Shown: in pieces, positions 1 through 8,187 of the stretch
How the letters are laid out: each line of letters begins with the position of its first letter
Position numbering within the stretch: position 1 is the first letter of the stretch
NCBI RefSeq assembly: GCF_902498185.1
Contig: NZ_CABVIX010000004.1
Span: 186,001 to 250,000 of the forward strand
Length of the DNA stretch: 64,000 nucleotides
From: Pseudomonas fluorescens
GTDB taxonomy: Bacteria > Pseudomonadota > Gammaproteobacteria > Pseudomonadales > Pseudomonadaceae
Direction: 5' to 3'
The notes under the pieces: generated by a model
Databases searched by the model: none
Told to the model about the DNA's origin: nothing
The model's input: the letters and a program-made list of their open reading frames with translations, nothing else
Made by a program: the position numbers and the translations under genes

Positions 1-348
1 GGCGGCGCCAAAATGCAGGTACAAGCCCAACCCCAGCAGGGGTACAAGCACCGCCACCAGCAACGGCAGCGGCCGGCCCAGGCGGCCTTCGCGGGCGGGC
101 TCGGCATTCTCGGTGTCGGCCAGCAGTTCACGGGCCGCCTCGTCGCGGCCCTTGTCCAGCTGCCCGGCATCGAGCGCCCCTGCCTCATGCTGGGTGGCCA
201 ATTCAGCCACCCGCTCCTGATACAGGGCCACGTTCAGTGCGGTGCGGTCTTCTTCATGCTGCTGGCGACGGCCACGCAGCACGGGGATCAACAGGAAACC
301 CAGGGCTGCCAGCAACAGCAGGCCCGCGCAAAGCCAGAAATCAATCAT
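1..348 (-). CDS. ccmI: Cytochrome c maturation protein CcmI, N-terminal part (cut by window edge)
   Basis: The first 116 codons are visible, starting from an ATG at 348 that overlaps the end of ccmH by 8 bp. The protein opens [20 protein letters not shown], a membrane segment. A charged, coiled-coil-like stretch follows, and then a second hydrophobic segment near residues 93-112. That is the two-helix membrane module of CcmI, which in the family holds apocytochrome c for the CcmF/H heme lyase. The periplasmic TPR part lies outside the window. The call rests on this architecture and on being the last gene of a ccm operon. Confidence 0.87.
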   Translation of the reverse strand, partial: MIDFWLCAGLLLLAALGFLLIPVLRGRRQQHEEDRTALNVALYQERVAELATQHEAGALDAGQLDKGRDEAARELLADTENAEPAREGRLGRPLPLLVAVLVPLLGLGLYLHFGAA

Positions 349-817
349 GGGAACGTTCTTTATTCAGCAGTTTGGCGAGGCGCTCGCGTTCATCCAGGGA
401 CAGTTCGGTATTGCCGGTAATGGCCTGACCCCGACGGCGGCGCACGATCACGGCGAGCACCACGAAGCCGCCCACCAGCAGGATTCCGGGACCAAACCAG
501 AGCAGCCAGGTGCGCCCGCTCAGCGCGGGCTTGTAGCGCACGAAATCACCGTAGCGGTCGACCATGAAGTCGACGATCTGCTGATTGCTCTTGCCCTCCC
601 CGAGCATGCGGAAGATCTCGCGGCGCAGGTCCGCGGCGATCGGTGCGTTGGAATCGGCAATGTCCTGGTTCTGGCACTTGGGGCAGCGCAGCTCCTTGGT
701 CAGTTGGTGATAGCGCTCGCGCTCGGCATCGTCGGCGAATTTATAGGTATCGATGGCCGCCTGGGCCACGCCGCCAAGCCCCAGGGCAAACACGGCGACC
801 GCCAGCCAGCGCCTCAT
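341..817 (-). CDS. ccmH: Cytochrome c maturation thioredoxin-like protein CcmH (CcmL/CycL)
   Basis: A 158-residue protein with a signal peptide (about residues 1-20), the RCPKCQ motif near residue 45 and one C-terminal membrane helix ([19 protein letters not shown]). In this family the two cysteines of R-C-P-x-C-Q reduce the heme-binding cysteines of apocytochrome c in the periplasm, working with CcmG and CcmF. The start overlaps the end of ccmG by 4 bp, so the genes are translationally coupled. Length is normal for the short Pseudomonas form, in which the TPR part is a separate gene (ccmI). Confidence 0.95.
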   Translation of the reverse strand: MRRWLAVAVFALGLGGVAQAAIDTYKFADDAERERYHQLTKELRCPKCQNQDIADSNAPIAADLRREIFRMLGEGKSNQQIVDFMVDRYGDFVRYKPALSGRTWLLWFGPGILLVGGFVVLAVIVRRRRGQAITGNTELSLDERERLAKLLNKERSHD

Positions 818-1350
818 GGCCGGACCTCGTCGACCAGGCCCTGATAGAGCGGTGCCAGCTGTTCACGCCAGACCGTGGCGTCGACAACGCCGACGTGCTT
901 GTAGCGGATCACGCCCTTGGCATCGATCAGGAACGTTTCGGGCGCGCCATACACGCCCAGGTCCAGGCCCAGGGTGCCCTGCTCGTCGCGGATGTCGAGC
1001 TGGTAGGGATTGTGGAAATCACGCAGCCATCTGAGCGCTGCGCCGTTGTCGTCCTTGTAGTTGACGCCATGGATCACCACGCCCTGCTCCGCCAGCTGAT
1101 TGAGGTACGGGTGCTCGACCTTGCATGAAGGACACCACGTGCCCCAGACATTGACCAGCGCAGGCCTGCCCACCAGGTCGGCCTGGGTGAGCGTGCGATC
1201 TCCCTGCACCGAGGCCAGGGAAAACGCCGGGAACGGCTTGCCGATCATTGCCGACGGCAGCTCGCTCGGGTCCAGGTACAGGCCCCGGTAGAGAAACACC
1301 GCCACCAGCAGGAACAGCGCCAGTGGCAAGACCATGATCCAACGCTTCAT
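814..1350 (-). CDS. ccmG: Thiol:disulfide interchange protein DsbE/CcmG
   Basis: A 178-residue membrane-anchored thioredoxin. It has an N-terminal anchor helix (residues 5-22), then a thioredoxin fold with the W-C-P-S-C active site (WGTWCPSCKVEHP) and the GVYGAPETFLID cis-proline loop typical of CcmG. In the family it passes reductant from DsbD/CcdA to CcmH and apocytochrome c in the periplasm. It overlaps both ccmF (upstream) and ccmH (downstream) by 4 bp inside the ccm operon. Confidence 0.95.
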   Translation of the reverse strand: MKRWIMVLPLALFLLVAVFLYRGLYLDPSELPSAMIGKPFPAFSLASVQGDRTLTQADLVGRPALVNVWGTWCPSCKVEHPYLNQLAEQGVVIHGVNYKDDNGAALRWLRDFHNPYQLDIRDEQGTLGLDLGVYGAPETFLIDAKGVIRYKHVGVVDATVWREQLAPLYQGLVDEVRP

Positions 1351-3335
1351 GCAGTGGCTCCAGACAGGCCCAGTACGTCACGCACCCGGGCATTGACCTT
1401 GACTCGGTAGCGCCGGTCGAAGGCCGCCACCAGACCGCCCAGGCCGGTCAGCAGACCGCCCAGCCAGATCCAGCGGACATAAGGTTTGACGTGCACGCGC
1501 ACGGCCCACGCGCCATTGTCCAGCGGCTCGCCGAGCGCGACATACAGGTCGCGGGTGAAGCCTGCATCGATGCCGGCCTCGGTCATCACCGACTGCTGTA
1601 CGGTGTACAGGCGCTTCTCGGGGTGCAGCACGCTGATCTCGCGTCCCCCTTCCAGCACGCGCACGGTGCCTTTGTCGGACGTGAAGTTGGGGCCGTCGAA
1701 ATGCCGGGCGCCCTCGAATACGAACTGGTAGCCGGCAAGCTCCACTGCCTCGCCCGGCGCCATGCGCAGGTCGCGTTCGGCGCTGTTGTTGCTCGACAGC
1801 ACCACGCCCAGGGCACAGACCGCCAGGCCCAGGTGCGCCAGTTGCATGCCCCAGTAGCTGCGGGTGAGCGTGCGCAGGCCCTTGACCAGCCCCTTGTGCC
1901 GGGTCTTGTCGACGATATCGCGCGCGCCGGCCAGTACCACCCAGGCTGCCAGGGCGAAGGTGGTCAGCACTGGCCAGTCGAAATCCTCGACCAGCAGCCC
2001 GCCGAGCGGCGCGAGGATCGCGCAGCCCACCAGCACCGGGGTCAGCATGCCGGCCAGCCACTTGCCGGGCGTGTCCTTCCAGCGCACCAGCACGCCGATG
2101 CCCAGCACCAGCATCAGCAGCGCCATCAGTGGCAGGAACAGGGCATCGAAATACGGCGGTCCGACCGACAGCTTGGCGCCGGTCAGGGCATCGAGGATCA
2201 ACGGATAGAGCGTGCCGAGGAGGATCATCGAGGCCGCCACGACCAGCACCAGGTTGTTGGCCAGCAGCAGCGTCTCGCGCGACCACAGGGCAAAGCCGAC
2301 CTGGCTCTTGACCACCGGCGCGCGCAGGGCGAACAGCGTCAGCGACCCGCCGACCACGCACAGCAGGAAGATCAGGATGAACACGCCGCGGGCGGGGTCC
2401 GAGGCAAACGCATGCACCGACGTGAGCACCCCGGAGCGCACCAGGAAGGTACCCAGCAGGCTCAGCGAGAATGCAGCGATGGCCAACAGCACCGTCCAGC
2501 TCTTGAACACGCCGCGTTTTTCGGTAACCGCCAGCGAGTGGATCAGCGCCGTGCCCACCAGCCAAGGCATGAAAGAGGCGTTTTCCACCGGGTCCCAGAA
2601 CCACCACCCACCCCAACCCAGCTCGTAGTATGCCCACCACGAGCCCAAGGTGATGCCGATTCCCAGGAAGGCCCAGGCCACGATGGTCCATGGCCGCGAC
2701 CAGCGTGCCCAGGCCGCGTCCAGCCGTCCGCCGAGCAGCGCGGCGATGGCGAAGGCGAAGGCCACCGAGAAACCCACATAGCCCATGTAGAGCATCGGCG
2801 GATGAACGATCAGGCCAAAGTCCTGCAGCAGTGGATTGAGGTCGCGCCCATCGGTAGGGACCTGAGGCAGCAAGCGCTCGAACGGGTTGGAAGTGATGAT
2901 CAGAAACGCCAGGAAGCCCACGCTGATCATGCCCATCACCGCCAGCACGCGTGCCAGCATCACTTGCGGCAGCTGGCGAGAGAACACCGAAACGGCAAAG
3001 GTCCAGCCACCGAGAATCAACGCCCACAACAGCAGCGAGCCCTCGTGGGCACCCCACACCGCGCTGAACTTGTAGTACCAGGGCAAGGCGCTGTTGGAGT
3101 TGCTGGCTACATAGGCCACCGAGAAGTTGTCGGTCATGAAGGCGTGGGTCAGGCAGGCGAAGGCGAACAGCACAAAGGCAAACTGTCCCCAGGCCGCCGG
3201 CCGGGCCAGGCCCATCCACAGGCTGTCGCCGCGCCAGGCGCCAAACAGCGGAACGGTCGCCTGGACGACGGCAAAGCAGATCGCCAGGATCATCGCCAAC
3301 TGGCCCAGCTCCGGTATCAACAAGGCAGCGTTCAT
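1347..3335 (-). CDS. ccmF: Heme lyase subunit CcmF
   Basis: A 662-residue polytopic membrane protein with about 14-15 hydrophobic segments. It carries the tryptophan-rich WWD signature [19 protein letters not shown] around residues 225-245, which binds heme in this family. Conserved histidines lie on either side, for example in [13 protein letters not shown]. It ligates heme to apocytochrome c with CcmH and CcmI. Size and motif are standard. The ATG overlaps the ccmE stop by 4 bp and its own stop overlaps ccmG by 4 bp. Confidence 0.97.
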   Translation of the reverse strand: MNAALLIPELGQLAMILAICFAVVQATVPLFGAWRGDSLWMGLARPAAWGQFAFVLFAFACLTHAFMTDNFSVAYVASNSNSALPWYYKFSAVWGAHEGSLLLWALILGGWTFAVSVFSRQLPQVMLARVLAVMGMISVGFLAFLIITSNPFERLLPQVPTDGRDLNPLLQDFGLIVHPPMLYMGYVGFSVAFAFAIAALLGGRLDAAWARWSRPWTIVAWAFLGIGITLGSWWAYYELGWGGWWFWDPVENASFMPWLVGTALIHSLAVTEKRGVFKSWTVLLAIAAFSLSLLGTFLVRSGVLTSVHAFASDPARGVFILIFLLCVVGGSLTLFALRAPVVKSQVGFALWSRETLLLANNLVLVVAASMILLGTLYPLILDALTGAKLSVGPPYFDALFLPLMALLMLVLGIGVLVRWKDTPGKWLAGMLTPVLVGCAILAPLGGLLVEDFDWPVLTTFALAAWVVLAGARDIVDKTRHKGLVKGLRTLTRSYWGMQLAHLGLAVCALGVVLSSNNSAERDLRMAPGEAVELAGYQFVFEGARHFDGPNFTSDKGTVRVLEGGREISVLHPEKRLYTVQQSVMTEAGIDAGFTRDLYVALGEPLDNGAWAVRVHVKPYVRWIWLGGLLTGLGGLVAAFDRRYRVKVNARVRDVLGLSGATA

Positions 3336-3775
3336 GGCTGGGCTCCCGCTTGGCCGCTTTCCTTGAGCGCCTTGGTGACTTCGGGCGGCATGTATTTCTC
3401 GTCATGCTTGGCCAGCACCTCGTCGGCCACCACTACGCCTTCGGCATTGAGCTTGCCGAGGGCGACGATGCCCTGTCCCTCGCGGAACAGGTCCGGCAGG
3501 ATGCCGCGATAGGTGATCGGCACCGATCTGTTGAAGTCGGTGACCACGAAACGCACGTCCAGCGAGTCGCCGGAGCGTTGCAACGAGCCCTTCTCGACCA
3601 TGCCGCCGGCACGGATGCGCGTATCTTGCGGGGCTTCGCCATTGGCGATCTGGGTCGGGGTGTAGAACAGGTTGATGTTTTCCTGCAGGGCGCTCAGGGC
3701 CAGGGCCAGCGCGATGCCGACGCCCGCCACCAGGCCAAGGATAAGCAACAGGCGTTTCTTGCGCTGCGGATTCAC
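3332..3775 (-). CDS. ccmE: Heme chaperone CcmE
   Basis: A 147-residue periplasmic heme carrier anchored by one N-terminal helix (about residues 8-29). The heme-binding motif [13 protein letters not shown] is present. H124 is the residue that binds heme covalently in the family, and Y128 is the usual axial ligand. It takes heme from CcmC/D and hands it to CcmF. The start is a GTG coupled to the ccmD stop by a 4-bp overlap. Confidence 0.96.
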   Translation of the reverse strand: MNPQRKKRLLLILGLVAGVGIALALALSALQENINLFYTPTQIANGEAPQDTRIRAGGMVEKGSLQRSGDSLDVRFVVTDFNRSVPITYRGILPDLFREGQGIVALGKLNAEGVVVADEVLAKHDEKYMPPEVTKALKESGQAGAQP

Positions 3776-3948
3776 TGGTTGTTCTCCCGGCGCAGACGGC
3801 GCGCCTCTTCTTGCAGGTAACGACGGCGCGCCAGCAGGGGCGCTGCGACATTGAGCGCCAGTACCGCCAGGCAGATGCCATAGGCCGACCAGACGTACAG
3901 ACCGTGGTGGCCCATGGCGAGAAACTCGCTGAAGGATGCAAAGCTCAT
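3772..3948 (-). CDS. ccmD: Heme exporter small subunit CcmD
   Basis: A 58-residue protein starting [20 protein letters not shown], with one membrane helix ([20 protein letters not shown]) and a very basic C-terminal tail ([16 protein letters not shown]). CcmD is a small inner-membrane protein that releases holo-CcmE from CcmABC. An ATG exists 48 bp further upstream, but 3948 is preferred. It gives the usual protein start and overlaps the ccmC stop by 4 bp, like the other junctions in the operon. Confidence 0.92.
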   Translation of the reverse strand: MSFASFSEFLAMGHHGLYVWSAYGICLAVLALNVAAPLLARRRYLQEEARRLRRENNQ

Positions 3949-4712
3949 CGCGCCGCCTCCCGGCCCAGGCTGTTCAATACTTCCTCCCTGACCCAACTCG
4001 CGCGCGCCTCCCGCTTGAGCACTTCAAGGCGCATGCGCAGCAGCAGCACGGCGCCGAAGAAGCAGTAGAACCCCAACGCCGTGAGCAACAGGGGCAGCCA
4101 CATCTCGGCCGGCATCGCGGGCTTTTCGGTGAGGGTGAAGGTGGCGCCCTGGTGCAGGGTGTTCCACCACTCCACCGAGTACTTGATGATCGGTATGTTC
4201 ACCACCCCGACGAGGGCCAGCACCGCGCGGGCCTTGGCCGCGCTGTCGCGATTGCTGATCGCCTGGCCCAGCGCGATGATCCCGAAGTACAGAAACAACA
4301 GGATCAGCATGGACGTCAGGCGTGCATCCCAGACCCACCAGCTGCCCCAGGTCGGCTTGCCCCAGATGGCACCGGTGACCAGCGCGACAGCGGTCATCCA
4401 GGCACCGATGGGGGCCGCGCACTGCAGTGCGACGTCGGCGATCTTCATCTTCCACACCAGCCCCACCGCGCCGGCCACCGCCAGCAGCACATAACAGGAC
4501 TGTGCCAGCATCGCCGCCGGCACATGGATATAGATGATGCGGAAGCTGTTGCCTTGCTGGTAGTCCTGCGGAGCGAATACCAGCCCCCATACCACGCCCA
4601 CCAGCAGCAGGAGCAGGGCCGAAATGGCCAGCCACGGCAGCATGCGGCCGCTGATGGCATAGAACCACTTCGGCGAGCCCAGTTTGTGAAACCACGTCCA
4701 GCTTATTTTCAT
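3945..4712 (-). CDS. ccmC: Heme exporter/handling protein CcmC
   Basis: A 255-residue membrane protein with six hydrophobic helices and the WWD-type signature [18 protein letters not shown]. Histidines sit in flanking loops, as in [12 protein letters not shown]. CcmC presents heme to CcmE. Length and motifs match the family. It lies 46 bp after ccmB, the widest gap inside this operon, and is followed by ccmD with a 4-bp overlap. Confidence 0.97.
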   Translation of the reverse strand: MKISWTWFHKLGSPKWFYAISGRMLPWLAISALLLLLVGVVWGLVFAPQDYQQGNSFRIIYIHVPAAMLAQSCYVLLAVAGAVGLVWKMKIADVALQCAAPIGAWMTAVALVTGAIWGKPTWGSWWVWDARLTSMLILLFLYFGIIALGQAISNRDSAAKARAVLALVGVVNIPIIKYSVEWWNTLHQGATFTLTEKPAMPAEMWLPLLLTALGFYCFFGAVLLLRMRLEVLKREARASWVREEVLNSLGREAAR

Positions 4713-4758
4713 CAGGGTACATCCAGGGTCTTTGCTGGGCGCGAACGCCCAGACCTCG

Positions 4759-5427
4759 TTATTCGCCGACGCTGATCTTCAGGCCGGCCGCTATTGCAAA
4801 GGGTGCCAGAGTTACGGCAAGGGCAGTCAGGCTGCCGAGCCAGAGCAGATAACCGGTCGCCGGCATGGCTTGCAACGCCGCCTGCAAGGCGCCACTGCCC
4901 AGGATCAACACCGGGATATATAACGGCAGTATCAACAGGGCCAGCAGCAGACCGCCGCGCTTGAGACCGACGGTCAACGCCGCCCCCACCGCGCCCAGCA
5001 GGCTCAACACCGGCGTGCCCAGCAGCAGCGAGGCCAGCAGCACCGGCAGGCAGGCCGGTGGCAGCCCCAGCATCAGCGCCAGCAGCGGCGCCAACAATAC
5101 CAGCGCGAGCCCGGAAAAGATCCAGTGCGCGAGTACCTTGGCCAGCACCAGCAGCGGCAGCGGATGCGAAGACAGTACCCATTGTTCCAGCGAGCCGTCC
5201 TCGAAATCGCTGCGAAACAGACCGTCCAGCGAGAGCAGTACCGACAGCAATGCGGCAACCCAGACCAATCCTGGCGACAAGGTTTGCAACAATTGGGTCT
5301 CGGGGCCGACGGCTAGCGGGAACAACGCGATGACAATGGCAAAGAACACCAGCGGGTTGGCCAGCTCGGCCGGCCGGCGACACAGCAGCCGGGCTTCGCG
5401 GCGCAACAAGAGGACAAATACACTCAT
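4759..5427 (-). CDS. ccmB: Heme exporter membrane subunit CcmB
   Basis: A 222-residue hydrophobic protein of about six helices, starting [20 protein letters not shown]. It is the permease partner of the CcmA ATPase. In the family the CcmAB ATPase drives release of holo-CcmE. The frame stays open far upstream to 5670, but that part overlaps ccmA. The ATG at 5427, with its 4-bp overlap with the ccmA stop, gives the standard CcmB N-terminus and length. Confidence 0.95.
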   Translation of the reverse strand: MSVFVLLLRREARLLCRRPAELANPLVFFAIVIALFPLAVGPETQLLQTLSPGLVWVAALLSVLLSLDGLFRSDFEDGSLEQWVLSSHPLPLLVLAKVLAHWIFSGLALVLLAPLLALMLGLPPACLPVLLASLLLGTPVLSLLGAVGAALTVGLKRGGLLLALLILPLYIPVLILGSGALQAALQAMPATGYLLWLGSLTALAVTLAPFAIAAGLKISVGE

Positions 5428-6056
5428 GCGGCCCACTGCCCAAGGTTCAGTTCGCGGTAACCGCCAGGCATGCGCGCAAGCGTGTGGTGGGTGGTCAGCA
5501 CGACCATTCCGCCCTGTTCGCAGTGCGCGGCCAGGTGGGCCTCCAGCTGTGCCACGCCATCCCTGTCGAGCGCGGTATAGGGCTCGTCGAGAATCCATAA
5601 TGGCGGACTGTTCAGGTACAGGCGCGCGAGGGCGACCCGACGTTGCTGGCCTGCCGACAAGGTGTGGCACGGCACATCCTCGAATCCGCGCAGGCCGACC
5701 GCTTCAAGCGCCTGCCAGATGGCGGCATGGGTCGCGGGCTGGTGCAACGCGCACAGCCAGGACAGGTTTTCTTCGGCGCTGAGCAGGTCCTTGATCCCTG
5801 CGGCGTGGCCAATCCATAGCAGGGCCTTGGCAAGCTCGTGGCGTCGCTCGGTCAGCGGCTGGCCATTGAGCAGGATCCGCCCTGCGGTCGGCTGCATCAG
5901 ACCGGCCAGCAGTCGCAACAGGCTGGTCTTGCCACTGCCATTGGGCCCGCTGACTTGCAGCATGTCGCCGGCCTGCAATTGCAGGTCGAGGTGCTCGAAG
6001 AGCATGCGCCAGTCGCGCTCGCAGGCCAGGCCCACGGCTTGGAGATGAAGGGTCAC
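5424..6056 (-). CDS. ccmA: Cytochrome c biogenesis ATP-binding protein CcmA
   Basis: A 210-residue ABC ATPase. The Walker A is [16 protein letters not shown] near residue 40, the signature is [14 protein letters not shown], and the Walker B is [12 protein letters not shown] followed by the H-loop TTHHTL. It pairs with CcmB. It is the first gene of the ccm operon. A sigma-70-like promoter lies upstream at 6166-6192 and the next gene runs divergently. Confidence 0.97.
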   Translation of the reverse strand: MTLHLQAVGLACERDWRMLFEHLDLQLQAGDMLQVSGPNGSGKTSLLRLLAGLMQPTAGRILLNGQPLTERRHELAKALLWIGHAAGIKDLLSAEENLSWLCALHQPATHAAIWQALEAVGLRGFEDVPCHTLSAGQQRRVALARLYLNSPPLWILDEPYTALDRDGVAQLEAHLAAHCEQGGMVVLTTHHTLARMPGGYRELNLGQWAA

Positions 6057-6081
6057 GGTTCTGCCTCATGCATTGGCTGTC

Positions 6082-6108
6082 TCAAGTCGGCTTCGGACCT
6101 GCCGTTAT
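6082..6108 (+). promoter_or_regulatory. Candidate sigma-28 (FliA) promoter for the second fliK/flhB-like pair
   Basis: TCAA (6082-6085), 15 bp, then GCCGTTAT (6101-6108). The known FliA pattern is TAAA/TCAA-N15-GCCGATAA, so spacing is exact and the -10 has two mismatches. It points toward the FliK-like gene, leaving a leader of about 105 nt before the ATG at 6223. It overlaps the very 5' end of the ccmA leader region. Confidence 0.5.
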
Positions 6109-6165
6109 ACTGGCATTGGCGCACGCCCCATTCTTCGAGGAGCTGGCGCCAAACGATCGGCCGGC

Positions 6166-6192
6166 ATTATACATGCGGCATCCCGCTGCCAA
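6166..6192 (-). promoter_or_regulatory. Candidate sigma-70 promoter for ccmA-I
   Basis: Read on the minus strand: a TTGGCA -35 box (6187-6192), 15 bp, then a perfect TATAAT -10 box (6166-6171). That is about 110 bp upstream of the ccmA ATG. The spacer is shorter than the ideal 17 bp, so strength is uncertain. It shares the divergent intergenic region with the sigma-28-like element facing the other way. Confidence 0.45.
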
Positions 6193-6222
6193 GAGGGCTG
6201 GTTTCACAGGTTGTATACAATC

Positions 6223-7785
6223 ATGACGGAAATCAATAGTCTCGCTGCGCAAAACGCGGTCACTCAGCAGGTCACCAAGGCTTCGATGACCGGTGAACTG
6301 CTGCGTCTGCTGCAACCCCAGCCCGGTCTGCTGGCGCCGGGCGAAACCGCCAGCGCGCAGGTGTTGTCCCTGCGCCAGGTCGGCCAGGACTTCCAGTTGC
6401 TGCTGCGCCTGACGCTTGCCAATGGCAGCCAGGCCCAGATGCAGGCCAGCTCCGCACAGCCACTGCCCCAGGGCAGCCAGCTGACCGTCAGCCAATCGGG
6501 CAGCACCAGCCTGAACATCGCCCTGCAGCAGGCCGTCACCAGCAACATCGCTACCCTCACTCGTCTCGACACCCGTCAGGTGCCGATCGGCACGCTGCTG
6601 CAAGGCAAGGTGCTCACTAGCCAGGCGCTACCTCAAGGCAACGGCGATGCACCGGGTTTCCGCTCCCTGGTCAGCCTGCTCAACAGCGCCATGGCTGGCG
6701 CGACGCTGACCGTCGACGGTCCCCGGCCGTTGGCGGTGGGCAGCCTGCTCAGTGCCTTGGTGCAAGGGGACCAGTCGTTGCGCTTCGTGCCCTTGACAGG
6801 CCGCCAGGACCAGCTGGCCATCGCCCAGCACTTGTCGACCCAGCAAGGCCGTCAGGCCTCGCTGACCGGGCTGCTCGACCTCTTGGCGCAAGCGCGCGCC
6901 GACGCCAGTGGCGAGGTGCGTTCCAGCGCTGAACGCTTGTTGGCTAGCCTGCCGGATGTGCGCCAGCTCAGCGATGGCAAAGGCCTGGCCCAGGCACTGG
7001 GCAACAGCGGCGCGTTTCTCGAAGGCAAGCTGCTGGGCGGGCTTGGCGCCCAGGCAGGGAGTGATCTCAAGGCGCAGATGGCAAGGCTGGTGGCGCAACT
7101 GCTGCCGGGCGTGCCCGGCAGCAGTCTGTTCAATCCCGCCGCCGCAGCCAGCACCTTGGCGCACGCCATGCCCGGCGCGGTTCGCGGCGCCCTGGGCATG
7201 CTTGGTCAAGTCAGCCCGCGCCCGCAGCCGGGGGGCTTTCCCCTGCCTTCACGGTTGCTGCAGAACCTGGAAGCACAAGGCGATCTGGAACAATTGCTGC
7301 GCCTGGCCGCCGCCGCCATCTCGCGCCTGCAAAGCCACCAGCTGACCAGCCTGCAACAGACCGGCAGCACCGACAGCGGCACTCTGCAGACCACCTGGCA
7401 AACCGAAATACCGGTACGCAGCGGGCAGGAGTTCGTACCCTTGCAGGTCAAGCTGCAGCGCGAAGAAACCCCGGAGCAGCAGCGCGATCCACAACGCGAA
7501 CAGCGTGACCCACTGCACACCCTTTGGCGCATCGAGCTGGCATTCGACCTCAGCCCTCTGGGGCCGCTGCAGGTCCAGGCCCAGCTGGCCCAAGGCAAGC
7601 TCAGTGGCCAGCTGTGGGCTGAACGCCCCGACACCGCACACCTGATCGGCCAGCAACTCGGCGAATTGCGCGAGCGGCTCCTGGCCCGAGGTGTGAACGT
7701 GGGCGCGCTGGAATGTCATCCCGGCACGCCACCACAAGGGCCCCGGACCCGTCTCGAGCAACGCTGGGTGGATGAAACCGCATGA
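6223..7785 (+). CDS. Second FliK-type flagellar hook-length control protein
   Basis: A 520-residue protein. Residues 1-400 are a low-complexity Gln/Ala/Leu-rich stretch typical of FliK export and ruler regions. The last ~110 residues resemble the Flg_hook (FliK C-terminal) domain, with LWRIELAFDLSPLGPLQVQAQL and a GQLWAE strand. It is distinct from the canonical fliK at 35553-36800. The start chosen (MTEINSLAAQ) has only a weak ribosome site. The frame is open upstream, and an internal ATG (MTGELLRLL) 22 codons later has a better AAGG. It overlaps the next gene, an FlhB C-terminal homologue, by 4 bp, so the pair mirrors the FliK/FlhB specificity switch. Actual role unknown. Confidence 0.85.
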   Translation: MTEINSLAAQNAVTQQVTKASMTGELLRLLQPQPGLLAPGETASAQVLSLRQVGQDFQLLLRLTLANGSQAQMQASSAQPLPQGSQLTVSQSGSTSLNIALQQAVTSNIATLTRLDTRQVPIGTLLQGKVLTSQALPQGNGDAPGFRSLVSLLNSAMAGATLTVDGPRPLAVGSLLSALVQGDQSLRFVPLTGRQDQLAIAQHLSTQQGRQASLTGLLDLLAQARADASGEVRSSAERLLASLPDVRQLSDGKGLAQALGNSGAFLEGKLLGGLGAQAGSDLKAQMARLVAQLLPGVPGSSLFNPAAAASTLAHAMPGAVRGALGMLGQVSPRPQPGGFPLPSRLLQNLEAQGDLEQLLRLAAAAISRLQSHQLTSLQQTGSTDSGTLQTTWQTEIPVRSGQEFVPLQVKLQREETPEQQRDPQREQRDPLHTLWRIELAFDLSPLGPLQVQAQLAQGKLSGQLWAERPDTAHLIGQQLGELRERLLARGVNVGALECHPGTPPQGPRTRLEQRWVDETA

Positions 7786-8126
7786 TCGACAAACAGCCCC
7801 GCCAGGCCATTGCCTTGAGCTATGACGGCCAGCAGGCACCTACGCTCAGCGCCAAGGGCGACGCCGAGCTGGCCGAGGCGATCCTGGCCATTGCCCGCCA
7901 GCACGAAGTACCGATCTACGAAAACGCCGAGCTGGTACGCCTGCTCGCGCGCCTGGAGCTGGGCGAGCAGATCCCCGAGGCGCTGTACCTTACCATCGCC
8001 GAAATCATCGCCTTTGCCTGGCAACTGCGCGGCAAGGTCCCCGAAGGCTTTGTCGATCAGGCGACGGCGCCGCGGGACGTGACGCCCGGTCGGTCGCTGC
8101 CGGCCCCAGGCACGAGCGATATCTAA
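7782..8126 (+). CDS. Stand-alone FlhB C-terminal-domain protein (FlhX-like)
   Basis: A 114-residue protein that aligns with the cytoplasmic C-terminal part of FlhB only. QAIALSYDGQQAPTLSAKGDAELAEAI parallels the stretch just after the NPTH cleavage site of FlhB, and IPEALYLTIAEIIAFAWQLRG parallels the FlhB end IPAGLYLAVAQVLAYVFQIRQ. It has no membrane helices and no NPTH, so it looks like a naturally pre-cleaved FlhB-CC fragment. In other bacteria such proteins (FlhX) can partly replace FlhB-CC. Coupled to the FliK-like gene by a 4-bp overlap. Confidence 0.88.
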   Translation: MIDKQPRQAIALSYDGQQAPTLSAKGDAELAEAILAIARQHEVPIYENAELVRLLARLELGEQIPEALYLTIAEIIAFAWQLRGKVPEGFVDQATAPRDVTPGRSLPAPGTSDI

Positions 8127-8153
8127 TACCCGCGCGGCCTGCCTACTCTCGAC

Positions 8154-8177
8154 CCTGAGGCTTCCATCAGCCTCAGG
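8154..8177 (+). repeat. Stem-loop just upstream of the first toxin gene
   Basis: Perfect 8-bp arms CCTGAGGC (8154-8161) and GCCTCAGG (8170-8177) with an 8-nt loop, ending 10 bp before the ATG at 8188. No T-run follows, so it is not a classical terminator. The second arm contains the AGG that could serve as the ribosome site, so it could limit translation of the toxin gene or terminate the upstream pair weakly. Confidence 0.55.
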
Positions 8178-8187
8178 ATCATGAAGG

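Noticed and set aside
1491..3512. A 673-codon open frame on the plus strand opposite ccmF and ccmE
   Set aside because: His/Gln/Arg-rich translation without any family feature; it is the antisense shadow of GC-rich, strongly conserved ccmF.
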